DNA of 64,000 nucleotides from Aquimarina longa SW024 (GCF_001401755.1 NZ_KQ474103.1:129038-193037), one strand, 5' to 3'; positions 28,930 to 38,590 are shown, numbered from the stretch's first letter. Notes: generated by a model from the letters alone, not told the origin. Made by a program: numbers and translations.

Positions 28930-29385
28930 CTATTTTAATAATCTAGTATCAAAATGAAAAGGTTCTATCTTAATAAGTTGTACCTCATTAAAATTAGGAT
29001 GTAGTGGATTGACAATAAGGTTTTTTTCTTTAGGAATTATGATACTAGGTAACTCAAGTCCTAAATATTTTTCTTCTTCTATCCATGGCAATGAAAAATT
29101 CTGAACCTCTGTAGGAGCTGGAATTTTATCCCAATTATTAGGCAGATTTTTTAAGTCTACTGTTGTAATTAATTCATCCGGAACTTTTATAGTTGCAATT
29201 ACCATATCATCAGGAAAATATGCTGCGGGTAAATGTGCTAATACCTCTAGAGCCGAAAGCGCTATTGTAGTACTGGTATACAAAACAGCTACTCCTTTAG
29301 GATTCCACCTCCCTCCTACTGTTTTTGCTCCAATTCCAGTAAGGTCATTACTATATTTTTGTTTAGATATTCTATATACTTGCAT
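28930..29385 (-). CDS. RES-domain toxin (NAD+-degrading)
   Basis: RES toxins of type II toxin-antitoxin systems degrade NAD+. The 151 residues begin with VYRISKQKYSNDLTGIGAKT, continue GGRWNPKGVAVLYTSTTIAL and SALEVLAHL, which carry the conserved arginine, tyrosine and glutamate of the family. The start ATG overlaps the antitoxin stop by one base in TAATG, so the pair is translationally coupled with the antitoxin made first. The NAD+ activity is established for characterised family members and inferred here. Confidence 0.88.
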   Translation of the reverse strand: MQVYRISKQKYSNDLTGIGAKTVGGRWNPKGVAVLYTSTTIALSALEVLAHLPAAYFPDDMVIATIKVPDELITTVDLKNLPNNWDKIPAPTEVQNFSLPWIEEEKYLGLELPSIIIPKEKNLIVNPLHPNFNEVQLIKIEPFHFDTRLLK

Positions 29386-29837
29386 TATGCAAAAATTCCA
29401 TGTTCTATACGAATCAATTCTTCATTAAGTAACTGAAAACCAAAAGTGGTATCTAAGAGCTCTTTGGGTTTTTTCATAGCTAATGCTACACTAGGGTGAT
29501 TCATCCAATTTTTAAACCGAGTAAGGTCTCCAAAAACATTTTCTCCTTTTGCATAAAGCTTAGCTAATTGCAATGCTTTAGCACTAGCCTCTGTACTTAA
29601 TTTTTTATTCAAATCATATCGTTGTATCGTACGCTCTGACATATGAAGTACATGAGCTAATTCTTTAAGATCAAAACCAATAGTTTTTGCTAAATGTAAT
29701 AATGCTTTCTTATCAATTCCATTCCTAGATAACTCTATAAAATCATACATATTATGTAATGGAATATCTATATTTAAATACCGTAATAAACCTTTATTCT
29801 CAAAACTGTCGAAATCTAATGGAGATACTGCACTCAT
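29385..29837 (-). CDS. Xre/ParS-type antitoxin (toxin-binding C-terminus)
   Basis: The antitoxin partner of the RES toxin. Residues of about 40-90 form the Xre-like helix-turn-helix (LAKTIGFDLKELAHVLHMSE, then RTIQRYDLNKKLSTEAS). The C-terminal part NWMNHPSVALAMKKPKELLD and TTFGFQLLNEELIRIEHGIF matches the MbcA/ParS/Xre toxin-binding domain. The antitoxin gene lies first, as in other RES-Xre pairs, and probably represses its own promoter; a TATATTTG -7 box and a GACA-TGTC inverted repeat lie just upstream. Confidence 0.88.
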   Translation of the reverse strand: MSAVSPLDFDSFENKGLLRYLNIDIPLHNMYDFIELSRNGIDKKALLHLAKTIGFDLKELAHVLHMSERTIQRYDLNKKLSTEASAKALQLAKLYAKGENVFGDLTRFKNWMNHPSVALAMKKPKELLDTTFGFQLLNEELIRIEHGIFA

Positions 29838-29854
29838 GTTTTTTTATTTTAAGA

Positions 29855-29883
29855 CAAATATACAAAAAAAAACGACAACTGTC
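29855..29883 (-). promoter_or_regulatory. Promoter and candidate operator of the Xre-RES pair
   Basis: On the minus strand, TATATTTG (29855-29862) is a perfect -7 box 18 bases before the antitoxin ATG. A TTG at 29876-29878 is only 13 bases further upstream, shorter than usual, so the -33 element is uncertain. GACAACTGTC (29874-29883) is an interrupted inverted repeat overlapping it and could be the site for autorepression. Confidence 0.5.
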
Positions 29884-29896
29884 CATATCTATTATC

Positions 29897-32209
29897 TCAA
29901 TTTACTGTTAAAACAGAGTCTAATTCTGGTTTTACCTCATTCAATCTAGCTTCCATAGATCTAATAGCTACTGTAGAGAGATATCTTCCTAATGGTAAAA
30001 CTGGTTTTATTAATAGAGTTTCTTTATTTAATTTTTTTGATTTTGAAAGAGGTATCATAGTTGGTTTTAATTTAATAATAGAATTACTTCCTAATTTCTT
30101 TATAATTTCTTGAGTATGACCATACCTAACATTTTGCAAAGTTGTCAGAGGAGCTTCAAACTGTGCTTGTGTCTTCATTATTTTATGCTCTTTATCATTA
30201 ACAATAAGCAAGTGCTTTATTTTAATCTTGTTCTCTAATAAAGGAAAAGAATCCTGTACTACTTTTCTAAAAATTTCTTCAATACCTTTAGATACAACGC
30301 CTCCTATATTATCATAATATCCTGCATCTGCATATTGATCAGAATAAGATGTACTGGATTGAGATTTTTTTTTGACCTCTCCTACTGGCGTTATATAAGG
30401 AAAACTAGCATTTATTCTCATTGCTGTAGATAACCCTATTGACATATTAGGATAACTTATTTGTAAATTCCCTATAAAATCAGTCATTCCCATAAGTGGT
30501 CTCAAATGAGAATATCTAACTGGGCTTATAATATTATAGTTTCCTGTTTGTGTATGTGTTGTATTGATAAATAAAAGAGGAGGAATATAATGCTGCTTTA
30601 TCAATCCATTTTTATTGGTTACATTTTTATAAAAAGATAAAAACTCTTTTTGCAAAATATCTTCATCAGAGCTTTCTAAAAAGTGTTGTTTATACGTAGT
30701 ACTCCATTGCTCTTCTAATAACTGTCCTCTATCTCTAAAATTAAATAAGGCTGTTATTTCTTTAAATAAATCTCTTCCTAATAAAGATAACAAAGCAACT
30801 GACAAATAGTTTTCTTTATAAATAGCACTCGCTTTATATTTTAAAGAAGCATATTTATGATGTGCTATACCTTTAAATTTAGCTTTCTTATTCTTCAACT
30901 TAGCATGTTGTGCCTCTGCAAAAAACATAGCATTACCAACACTACCTCCAGAAGCCCCTGTTAATGATAATAAGTTTTCTTCAAAATATTTTCCTTTAGA
31001 TTTTTCATATAAATAGCTATGTACCAAAAAAGACCAAAGCCCTGCTCTAGACCCTCCTCCTTCTGATGAGACCAACAATACAGGAAATTTACCTTCTCTA
31101 CCTTTTATTAAAGGTACCCTATTTTTTATCCAATGATACATATATTGCTCTATAGGAGGTCTAATAACTGTAGAAGGCTTCAAAGAAAGCTGATAATGAT
31201 CAGAATTTTTTGAAAAAAACCTAGATGAAAATAAGCACAAAATAACAATGATTGTAAATAATGGTATTTTTAGTTTTTTCCCTAAAAGAATTAAGACAAA
31301 ACTTATCATAAATAAACTTATCAATGATAATATTAAAACAGACAAGGGATTTATTCTACTAGCCCATTCTGGAATAAAATTAAGTATCAAAAAAAATAAT
31401 AAAAAAATAAACCCCGAAACAAGAATGGTTCCATAAAATAATTTCACAGGAAATTCTTTTAAAAAGCGATAGCTATTAAATGATAGTGTAAAAAAAAATA
31501 AAACTAATGCACAATTAGATAAAAAAAGGTTTCCTAAATCCTTTTCTGTTTGAGTATTTAAAGTCCCCATAGATATCATAAAAAAAACTAACCCTATTGA
31601 CAATAAAACTAGAAAAATATTAGTTTTAGGAATTCTATTAAAAAAATCGCATAAATAACCATATGTTATCGGTTCTGAAAATAAAAGTAGGAAAAGAATA
31701 CTAAAAATTAATGTATTGGTCGGATTCAGAAAATCAGTATATATATTATTAAGCTCAAATAACTCCATAGCATTAAGAATACTTAAAGCTGATACCGTTA
31801 ATAATAATATAGCTAATATTCTTGGCACTACTTTTCTCATATGTACTCTTACTAGATAATGATACCTAACAGATTTACTTTTATTCTGAAACTTGTAATG
31901 TTGATTAGGAACAAAGCCTATAAAATTAGCTAGTGAAATATCTTTATAATTATAAAAATAAAAATACTTAGGAATATTCCAGATTAAAAATGCTGAAACT
32001 ATAAGAAGAAAAAAATACAAAGGGACTTCAAATAAAAAAGCATCTGCCTGATTAAGGATTAATAATAAATCTATAGTCTGAGGAAAATGCCATAACGCAA
32101 AATATAAAGCCAAAATAAAAAGAAGACTAATCAGATTGTTAGACAACTCCCCTAATAGTATTTTAAACCAAATACTAAATTGCTGAAAGAACAACAATAG
32201 TTTAATCAT
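29897..32209 (-). CDS. Patatin-like phospholipase with an N-terminal multi-pass membrane region
   Basis: The first 340 or so residues are strongly hydrophobic with about eight to ten membrane segments. The second half is a patatin domain: VSSEGGGSRAGLWSFLVHSY gives the glycine-rich oxyanion region, SLTGASGGSVGNAMFF holds the G-x-S-x-G nucleophile, and YADAGYYDNIGG supplies the catalytic aspartate. Patatins act as serine acyl hydrolases on lipids. The fusion puts the lipase at the membrane, with the catalytic part following the last helix. It stands alone. The length of 770 residues is about twice a simple patatin because of the membrane part. Confidence 0.8.
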   Translation of the reverse strand: MIKLLLFFQQFSIWFKILLGELSNNLISLLFILALYFALWHFPQTIDLLLILNQADAFLFEVPLYFFLLIVSAFLIWNIPKYFYFYNYKDISLANFIGFVPNQHYKFQNKSKSVRYHYLVRVHMRKVVPRILAILLLTVSALSILNAMELFELNNIYTDFLNPTNTLIFSILFLLLFSEPITYGYLCDFFNRIPKTNIFLVLLSIGLVFFMISMGTLNTQTEKDLGNLFLSNCALVLFFFTLSFNSYRFLKEFPVKLFYGTILVSGFIFLLFFLILNFIPEWASRINPLSVLILSLISLFMISFVLILLGKKLKIPLFTIIVILCLFSSRFFSKNSDHYQLSLKPSTVIRPPIEQYMYHWIKNRVPLIKGREGKFPVLLVSSEGGGSRAGLWSFLVHSYLYEKSKGKYFEENLLSLTGASGGSVGNAMFFAEAQHAKLKNKKAKFKGIAHHKYASLKYKASAIYKENYLSVALLSLLGRDLFKEITALFNFRDRGQLLEEQWSTTYKQHFLESSDEDILQKEFLSFYKNVTNKNGLIKQHYIPPLLFINTTHTQTGNYNIISPVRYSHLRPLMGMTDFIGNLQISYPNMSIGLSTAMRINASFPYITPVGEVKKKSQSSTSYSDQYADAGYYDNIGGVVSKGIEEIFRKVVQDSFPLLENKIKIKHLLIVNDKEHKIMKTQAQFEAPLTTLQNVRYGHTQEIIKKLGSNSIIKLKPTMIPLSKSKKLNKETLLIKPVLPLGRYLSTVAIRSMEARLNEVKPELDSVLTVN

Positions 32210-32570
32210 TTTTATAGTAATTAAGATTTTAAGAAATACATCATAAATCTAATGAATAAAATGAATACTTCTATTTTAAATGTATTCATATTTTATATAT
32301 TCTAAAAACTAAGAAGATTGATTATATTTTAGTAAAAATGTTAAAAAAAACAAAAAAAATTAAATCTCTCTTAACCCCCCAAAAACTAAAGGAGTTTAGA
32401 AAATTTCAAACAAATAAAACTAAATTAAATCAATATTACACTCACTAAAATTACGTTTATAACATAAAAAATTGTATATTGTCGTAAGTTATGTGTTTTA
32501 CAACGATAAAAAACACAAACAAGTAAGTAAAAACTTACATTTTATAAGTTTAACCTAAAACCCCATCTCT
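32210..32570. other. Noncoding divergent gap
   Basis: The gap lies between the patatin-like gene and the small secreted protein gene. It is AT-rich with no reading frame. A small hairpin GTAAG-TAAAAA-CTTAC lies near 32524-32539 in the probable leader of the plus-strand gene. Nothing else is recognisable. Confidence 0.45.
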
Positions 32571-33104
32571 ATGAAAAAATATTTACTCTTATTAGTTGTG
32601 TTTTTAACAAACATAACATTCGCAAATACTAAAATCGACATTTCTTATAAATTAATGTCAGTTACAGAAAATACTATCATTGATGGTTTAGATGAAAATA
32701 CAGAAGAAGGTGTTATTTTTATTACAGAAAGCTTACATCTAGAAGATGGAGTACGTATAAAAATAAGAAATGCATGTTTAATAATCCTCGGAGATTTAAC
32801 AGGTACTGGTATAATTGATATTGATGATACTGCAACAATAACTCTAGAAGGAGAAGAACAAGGAAGAATTACTTTTATTGATAGATTTTTAGCAGATGAT
32901 ACCTGCCAACAAAGTATAGATCAGAAAACGTTTAAACATATAAAAGAATTACCACAAGGTTTAAAGTATAGTCTTTATAATATGTCTGGAAGATTATTAG
33001 ATAAAGGAGCAATTGATGACTATATTCAAAACTACGTAGATCCTAAAACCTATTTAATTAAAGTAGAAGGATATAAACTAAAAAAAATAATTTTTAAGAT
33101 ATAA
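32571..33104 (+). CDS. Small secreted protein with a type IX sorting-like C-terminus
   Basis: An N-terminal signal peptide (MKKYLLLLVVFLTNITFA) directs export. The middle, of about 120 residues, has repeated short beta-type segments (ITESLHLEDGVRIKI, CLIILGDLTGTGIIDID, ATITLEGEEQGRITF). The end matches the type A sorting domain of type IX secretion (YSLYNMSGRLLDKGAI, then TYLIKVEGYKLKKIIF). It therefore probably goes to the cell surface or medium. No catalytic motif is visible and I do not recognise the family. It has its own terminator at 33129-33163 and stands alone. Confidence 0.7.
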   Translation: MKKYLLLLVVFLTNITFANTKIDISYKLMSVTENTIIDGLDENTEEGVIFITESLHLEDGVRIKIRNACLIILGDLTGTGIIDIDDTATITLEGEEQGRITFIDRFLADDTCQQSIDQKTFKHIKELPQGLKYSLYNMSGRLLDKGAIDDYIQNYVDPKTYLIKVEGYKLKKIIFKI

Positions 33105-33128
33105 TTTAATCATTAAAAGTAGGGATCG

Positions 33129-33163
33129 AAAATCCATGACAGAAGGTTGTCATGGATTTTTTT
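33129..33163 (+). terminator. Intrinsic terminator after the small secreted protein gene
   Basis: A perfect 13-bp stem (AAAATCCATGACA at 33129-33141, TGTCATGGATTTT at 33148-33160) with a 6-nt loop runs into a T tract. It lies 25 bases past the stop. Confidence 0.88.
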
Positions 33164-33290
33164 AAATAAAATGTTGAGCTATTATATTTAAAAAAACTTA
33201 TATTTATAAAACATTTCCAATAACAATCTCCCCTGTTAGTTAATATTTAGTTTAAAAAAATAAGCTAGATAAAATTTAATCCTATTAAAT

Positions 33291-34694
33291 ATGGTACGAA
33301 TATCATGGTTCAAATCTGAAGCAATAAGATATTCTATATATGGAATAATTTTTGGTCTTACTTTTCCTATTCTAGCTACAATCATTGATCTTTTTAGACT
33401 TGATCTTCAATTTTCTTGGCAGTCAATACAATCTGTACAAAATGATTATCCAATTCATTATATCATAGATACAGCTCCTCTATTTCTTGGATTATTTGCT
33501 ATGTTCGGAGGTAGGAATCTAGATAAACTAAAAGAGAAAAATAAACAGATTTTAAAAACTTCTAAATTTAAAGAAGATTTTCTTGCAAATATGAGTCATG
33601 AAATTAGAACTCCCATGGTTGGAGTTATAGGTATGATTGATTTACTTTTAAAAAACACAAAATTAAACGATCTTCAAAAAGAATATACAACTATAATTCA
33701 TCAATCATCACTTAATCTATTAGAGATTTTAAATGAAGTTTTAGATTTATCTAAGATTGAAGCAGGAAAATTCAATTTATCTCCCTCTCCTATTAATTTA
33801 AAAGATATAATAAGTCAAAATATTAATCTTTTCTTAGCTACCGCTACTGCAAAAAAAATAAAATTAAGCGCTACATATTCTAACGATTTACCAGAAAATA
33901 TTATAGCAGATGGTAATCGTTTAACCCAGATTATGTCTAATCTCATTGGTAACGCTATAAAATTTACTGATACAGGAAAAATACATATACACACCTCTTC
34001 CTCATACCAAAAAAATGATGAATTAATAATTAAAATAGAAGTCATCGACTCCGGTATTGGTATCAGTAAAATGGATCAAGAAAAGTTATTTAACCGTTTC
34101 AGTCAATTTCATGAAGCATCAATTATTGCAGGTAAAGGAAGTGGATTAGGTTTATCTATTTCTAAAAAACTAGTAAATCTAATGCAAGGAGAATTAAATG
34201 TAACTAGTGAGTTAGGAAAAGGTAGTACTTTTTGGTTTACTTTTAAAACCAAAAAATACAATAAAGTCATAATAAAAAATAACCCGAGATTTAGTAATAT
34301 CAAGAATCACAATTATAAATTACATATATTATTAGTCGAAGATTCAGATATCAACATACTAGTATCTAAACAAATTCTAAAACACCTTGGTTGTACAATA
34401 GATATAGCAAAAAATGGAAAACAAGCGCTACAAATGTTCAAAGAGGATACTTATGATCTTATCCTAATGGATATCAACTTACCCGAATTAGATGGTATAC
34501 AAACCTCTAATCTTATTCGTCAAAATCATATAAAAATCCCCCCCATAATTGCATTAACCTCTAATACACGAGTTAATGATGTAGAGCGATATATTAATCA
34601 AGGTCTTGATGATTATATTGCAAAACCATTTACCATTGAGATCCTAAGTTCTAAATTAAAAAACTGGTTTGGAAATCATCAAGAAGAACACTAA
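33291..34694 (+). CDS. Hybrid sensor histidine kinase with receiver domain
   Basis: The N-terminus has two membrane helices (about residues 13-33 and 60-75) with only a short loop, so sensing is probably in the membrane or cytoplasm. The HisKA domain has FLANMSHEIRTPMVGVIGMI with the phospho-accepting histidine at residue 103. The HATPase has NLIGNAIKFTDTGKI, DSGIGISKMD and GSGLGLSISKKL. The receiver domain begins LHILLVEDSDINILVSKQIL, with the phospho-aspartate at about residue 394 in LILMDINLPELDG and lysine in IAKPF. There is no DNA-binding output, so a partner phosphotransfer or regulator protein must exist elsewhere. The gene stands alone. Confidence 0.93.
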   Translation: MVRISWFKSEAIRYSIYGIIFGLTFPILATIIDLFRLDLQFSWQSIQSVQNDYPIHYIIDTAPLFLGLFAMFGGRNLDKLKEKNKQILKTSKFKEDFLANMSHEIRTPMVGVIGMIDLLLKNTKLNDLQKEYTTIIHQSSLNLLEILNEVLDLSKIEAGKFNLSPSPINLKDIISQNINLFLATATAKKIKLSATYSNDLPENIIADGNRLTQIMSNLIGNAIKFTDTGKIHIHTSSSYQKNDELIIKIEVIDSGIGISKMDQEKLFNRFSQFHEASIIAGKGSGLGLSISKKLVNLMQGELNVTSELGKGSTFWFTFKTKKYNKVIIKNNPRFSNIKNHNYKLHILLVEDSDINILVSKQILKHLGCTIDIAKNGKQALQMFKEDTYDLILMDINLPELDGIQTSNLIRQNHIKIPPIIALTSNTRVNDVERYINQGLDDYIAKPFTIEILSSKLKNWFGNHQEEH

Positions 34695-35026
34695 TCATTT
34701 TTAGTTAACAAGCAAATAAAGATTTTTTTTAAACTCTTATCAAGAATATAAAAAATGCCTAATTTATATGCTTTTAGTGTACTCTTATATAAAAATTCTT
34801 ATCTTGTAAAATAAATATTAAGATCTTATATCTTGCAAATATTAAAATAGTATATGATTGCTAATTCTTAGTTATTTTTCTACCATATACTTCTTTTATT
34901 TATAAAAAGTAGTGCTATTGGGGCAGTTTACGATATTATATAAAGAAAAAAGAATAATCATATTATGATATAGCATTTGGATATTCATCAAGTATTATTT
35001 ACTTTTTCACAACAAAAAAACGAGCT
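34695..35026. other. Noncoding gap
   Basis: The gap is AT-rich with no reading frame, and no promoter or terminator is recognisable in it. It separates the histidine kinase from the carboxypeptidase-regulatory-domain gene. Confidence 0.45.
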
Positions 35027-36334
35027 ATGAATAAAAAAAATGAACATATTTTCAAAAAATATATAACTTCTCTACTATTTGTTTTCCTTACTGTTGGATA
35101 TTCAATACAGATATATGCTTTTACTTATTTTCAAGATGATATCTATCAAGGTTCTAAAAATTATAATGAGTATCAAGGATATGTCTTAGATAAAGAAAGT
35201 AATAAACCTTTAATTTCTGCATCTGTTTCTTTAAAAGGAACTAATATCTCTACGGTTACTAATAATGAAGGAGGTTTTTTGTTAAAAATCCCAAAAAATA
35301 TTACCGATGGTAAAATAGTTATTTCTCACCTTGGATATAAAGATCAAACGACCATGCTTTCTTCATTTGGTGAAAAAAAACTGAAAATAAAACTTGATTT
35401 ATCAGTCACTCAGTTATCAGAAATTAATATCGACCCAAAAGATCCTAAAATAATTATGCAAGAAGTCTTTAAAAGAAAAGGTAGTAATTATTTTAATGAA
35501 AATACTATAATGACAGCATTTTATAGAGAAACCATAAAAAAACGAAGATCGTATGTATCTCTTTCTGAAGCTGTAATTGATATCTATAAAACTCCTTATG
35601 AATCATCCAAAGCTGATATTGTTAAACTTTTTAAAGCTAGAAAAAGTGCTAATTATAAGAAATTAGATACACTAACTTTAAAATTACAAGGAGGTCCTAC
35701 CACTACGCTATACATTGATGTGATGAAAAACCCTGAAAATGTATTTACACAAGAAATGCTAAAACTTTATCAATTCAGTTTTGGAACATCAACCAAAATT
35801 AATGATCAATATATTTATGTTATAAAATTTAAACAACATTCTCATATAAAAGAACCTCTATATTATGGTACTTTATATATAGATTCTAAAACATTAGCTA
35901 TGACCAAAGCTGTATTTAGTCTTAATATGGAAGATCAAGAAGAAGTAAGTAAAATGTTTGTTAGAAAAAAACCAAACAATGCTAAAGTAAATTTTACAAA
36001 CGCTTCTTACGCTATTGACTATAAGCAAAAAAATGGAAGATGGTATTATAGTTACGGACAAGTTGATCTTACTGTAAAGGTTAATTGGAAAAAGAAATTG
36101 TTTAATTCAGTATATAAATTAAATGTTGAAATGGCTATTACTGATTGGATAAAAAATACTACCAACCAAACCTTAAAACCAAAAGATAGATTAAAACCTT
36201 CTGTAGTTATTAGTGATGAAGCATCTGGATTCTCTGATCCTGAGTTTTGGGGAAAATATAATGTTATAGAACCTGAAAAATCTATTGAAACAGCTATTAA
36301 AAAAATAAAGAAACAATTACGAAAACTAAATTAG
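35027..36334 (+). CDS. Carboxypeptidase-regulatory-like domain protein of the cell envelope
   Basis: A hydrophobic N-terminal segment (about residues 13-34) exports the protein. Residues of about 50-120 form a carboxypeptidase-regulatory-like beta-sandwich (YQGYVLDKESNKPLISASVS, then VISHLGYKDQ), a common plug-side domain of Bacteroidota outer-membrane proteins. The remaining 300 residues (AFYRETIKKRRSYVSLSEA, YYGTLYIDSKTLAMTKAVF, KQKNGRWYYSYGQVDLTVKV) match a family widespread in Flavobacteriia without assigned function. The length of 435 residues is usual. No partner gene is adjacent, and envelope location is inferred from the signal and domain. Confidence 0.75.
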   Translation: MNKKNEHIFKKYITSLLFVFLTVGYSIQIYAFTYFQDDIYQGSKNYNEYQGYVLDKESNKPLISASVSLKGTNISTVTNNEGGFLLKIPKNITDGKIVISHLGYKDQTTMLSSFGEKKLKIKLDLSVTQLSEINIDPKDPKIIMQEVFKRKGSNYFNENTIMTAFYRETIKKRRSYVSLSEAVIDIYKTPYESSKADIVKLFKARKSANYKKLDTLTLKLQGGPTTTLYIDVMKNPENVFTQEMLKLYQFSFGTSTKINDQYIYVIKFKQHSHIKEPLYYGTLYIDSKTLAMTKAVFSLNMEDQEEVSKMFVRKKPNNAKVNFTNASYAIDYKQKNGRWYYSYGQVDLTVKVNWKKKLFNSVYKLNVEMAITDWIKNTTNQTLKPKDRLKPSVVISDEASGFSDPEFWGKYNVIEPEKSIETAIKKIKKQLRKLN

Positions 36335-36661
36335 TATTAATTTTCAATTTGAGCATGTATAAACGAATCCGCGAGTGTGGAAAATAACAGAAAAGAATTA
36401 TAAAATATAATCAACAACCTCGGAGCAAGCTCATGAGGTATGCTTAAGAAAAAAATATTTTGATGTCGAGGCAAGCTTCAGAGAATTAAACCCTCAATGA
36501 GGGATTAAAACAATAAGGTATTCGTTTTTTAATGACCTACTAATTCTATAATTCGCAAAATTCACTCTATAATTTTAGTATTTTTACACCTGTAAGCACA
36601 AAAAATGCAACAGTAACCAACCTAAAAGAGTCAATTAAATTATATCTTTCATAATCATCTA
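36335..36661. other. Noncoding gap with one copy of the dispersed hairpin element
   Basis: The gap contains repeat copy 2 (36411-36510). The other bases are AT-rich. TATCTTTC at about 36644-36651, just before the S41 peptidase gene, is close to a -7 box but lacks the last G and a TTG partner. Confidence 0.55.
36411..36510 (+). repeat. Dispersed multi-hairpin repeat, copy 2
   Basis: This copy is the most complete. It keeps CCTCGGAGCAAGCTCATGAG with its next G (outer CCTC/GAGG, inner GAGC/GCTC), GAGGCAAGCTTC, and CCCTCAATGAGGG with an almost complete TTAAA/TTAA extension. It lies between two plus-strand genes and is in the same orientation as copies 1 and 3. Confidence 0.85.
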
Positions 36662-38116
36662 ATGAAAAAAATACAAAGTATTGTACTTTTTTATATACTG
36701 ACATGTACACTCTCTGCACAAAAAGGTATGGATTCTTTATCTATAAAGAAAGATTTCCAAATTTTCGAAAACATTCTTAAAAAAGGGCATCCTAGTTTAT
36801 ATACATATGTTGATGAAGAAATTCTTGATTCTATTTTTGAAACTACAAAGGACAACCTATCAACAATAACATCCGATATAGAATTATATAAAAAAATGCT
36901 TGTAATTACTAATCAGATTAGAGATGGGCACCTCCAACTATTTTTCCCTAATACGATAAAGACAGACCAATATTATTTTCCTTTAATTTTAAAATTAATA
37001 AACGAAAAATTTTATACTGATACTGACGATTTTGGAATCCCTATTGGTTCAAAAATTAATCGAATCAACGGAAAAAAAGCTTCCAGAGTTTTTGAAAAAC
37101 TAAAAAAATATGCAACTACTGATGGATACAATCTTACTCGAAAATATAGAGAAATTGAATCAAAATTTGGATTATATTTTGCGTATGAATATGGTATAAA
37201 CAAAGAGTTTATCATTGAGTATACCGAACCAAATGGAATTAGTAAAAATAGTACTATCCCTGCAGAATCTTTTACAAAAGTTAGACGTAGAGATATCAAC
37301 CGTAACTCTTATTTTGCAAAATATCATAAGCAAGAAAATAATTTTGAGTTCTTCAATACTTTTATTAATAACAAAGCTCCTTTTGTATTTTATAAAAAAG
37401 AATTAAATACAGCTATACTAGTTGTCAACTCTTTTGATGGTGATGTAGGCATTTTTAAGTCTAGAATAACAAAAATTTTTCAAGAAATCAATAAGAAAAA
37501 AATAGCTAATCTTATTATTGATATTCGACATAATAATGGAGGATTTAGATCTAATGCTGTATGTCTATATTCCTTTATTACACATAATGTTTTTAAACAA
37601 GTAAAAAACAAATATGTTGCTTCACTTACTATTCCCGAAAAAAAATATGTTACCAGAACATTTATAAATGAAAAAGAATTTTTAAAAGATAAATATAATA
37701 ATTACCCAATATATGATGGATGGAAAGTTCTTTTTGATGATCTAGAAGTTATAATGGTACCTCATAAAAATAGGTTTAAAGGGACCGTGTATGTATTAAC
37801 AGGAGGAGCAACTTTCTCTGCAGGAGCAATTTTTGCTTTAAATGCAAAAAACAGTACTAACAGTACTCTAATAGGTGAAGAAACTGGTGGTGGGTATTAT
37901 TTTTCTAATAGTGATCTCCCTGTATATTACGAATTACCAAATTCTAAAATTATTATGGCAATGTACATGGAAAAATTTAATCATTATATCAAAGATAAAA
38001 CTATCACTAAAGGGTCAGGAATACCTCCAGATAGACACATTACTCTATCTATAGATGATTTAATCTCTGGTAAAGATCCTGAACTAGATTATGTATTTAG
38101 ATTAATTGGTGGATAG
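36662..38116 (+). CDS. S41-family peptidase, secreted
   Basis: S41 peptidases are periplasmic serine proteases related to tail-specific protease. A signal peptide ends near residue 19 (TLSAQ). Residues of about 80-160 are a helical N-terminal part. The protease domain has NLIIDIRHNNGGFRSNAVCL at about residue 281 and VYVLTGGATFSAGAIFAL at about 379, where the serine of TFSAG is the nucleophile; GEETGGG follows. The 484-residue length is normal for Bacteroidota members. No PDZ domain is obvious. The gene stands alone, so the substrate is unknown. Confidence 0.85.
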   Translation: MKKIQSIVLFYILTCTLSAQKGMDSLSIKKDFQIFENILKKGHPSLYTYVDEEILDSIFETTKDNLSTITSDIELYKKMLVITNQIRDGHLQLFFPNTIKTDQYYFPLILKLINEKFYTDTDDFGIPIGSKINRINGKKASRVFEKLKKYATTDGYNLTRKYREIESKFGLYFAYEYGINKEFIIEYTEPNGISKNSTIPAESFTKVRRRDINRNSYFAKYHKQENNFEFFNTFINNKAPFVFYKKELNTAILVVNSFDGDVGIFKSRITKIFQEINKKKIANLIIDIRHNNGGFRSNAVCLYSFITHNVFKQVKNKYVASLTIPEKKYVTRTFINEKEFLKDKYNNYPIYDGWKVLFDDLEVIMVPHKNRFKGTVYVLTGGATFSAGAIFALNAKNSTNSTLIGEETGGGYYFSNSDLPVYYELPNSKIIMAMYMEKFNHYIKDKTITKGSGIPPDRHITLSIDDLISGKDPELDYVFRLIGG

Positions 38117-38139
38117 ACAAAAGTAATATCTATAAACAC

Positions 38140-38328
38140 TTAGCCAATGTATGTATTTACACTAGTAATTAATTTACAAGAATTATGTAACATCTGTTTA
38201 AATCTTAATGCAAGATGTTCATCATTAAACTTCATTGCCTCACTAATACTATTAGATAATACCAATTCTCCGATAAGGTATTCAACAAAGTAACTTTCAT
38301 CATCTGTTAAAAGCACATATTCTGTCAT
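38140..38328 (-). CDS. Small conserved-looking hypothetical protein
   Basis: The 62-residue frame begins MTEYVLLTDDESYFVEYLIG and continues EAMKFNDEHLALRFKQML, a pattern typical of small flavobacterial cytoplasmic proteins with one beta hairpin and a helix. It is convergent with the S41 gene, 23 bases apart, and reads into no other gene. Codon use resembles the neighbours. There is no signal peptide and no known motif. I think it is real, but the function is unknown. Confidence 0.55.
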   Translation of the reverse strand: MTEYVLLTDDESYFVEYLIGELVLSNSISEAMKFNDEHLALRFKQMLHNSCKLITSVNTYIG

Positions 38329-38590
38329 ACTATATATAAATTAACATAGTCAAAAGTAAATTTTATATAAACACATATAAAAGTGAGAACAAATACTTTT
38401 TCACATAAGTATTAACAATTGTATAGTAACCCTATAACAAAAACCAAAAAACACCACATAACAACCTATAGATCAAATATTAAAACCAAAATTCATTGTT
38501 TTTGTTTCAATCTTTACAATAGAACTAAAGTAACATAGTATACCTATTAAAATACCTGATATTATCAAATGAATTCTATAACAAATACAG

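Noticed and set aside
36411..36510. Riboswitch or small RNA
   Set aside because: The hairpins match a dispersed repeat with copies in unrelated places, so a gene-specific RNA element is less likely.
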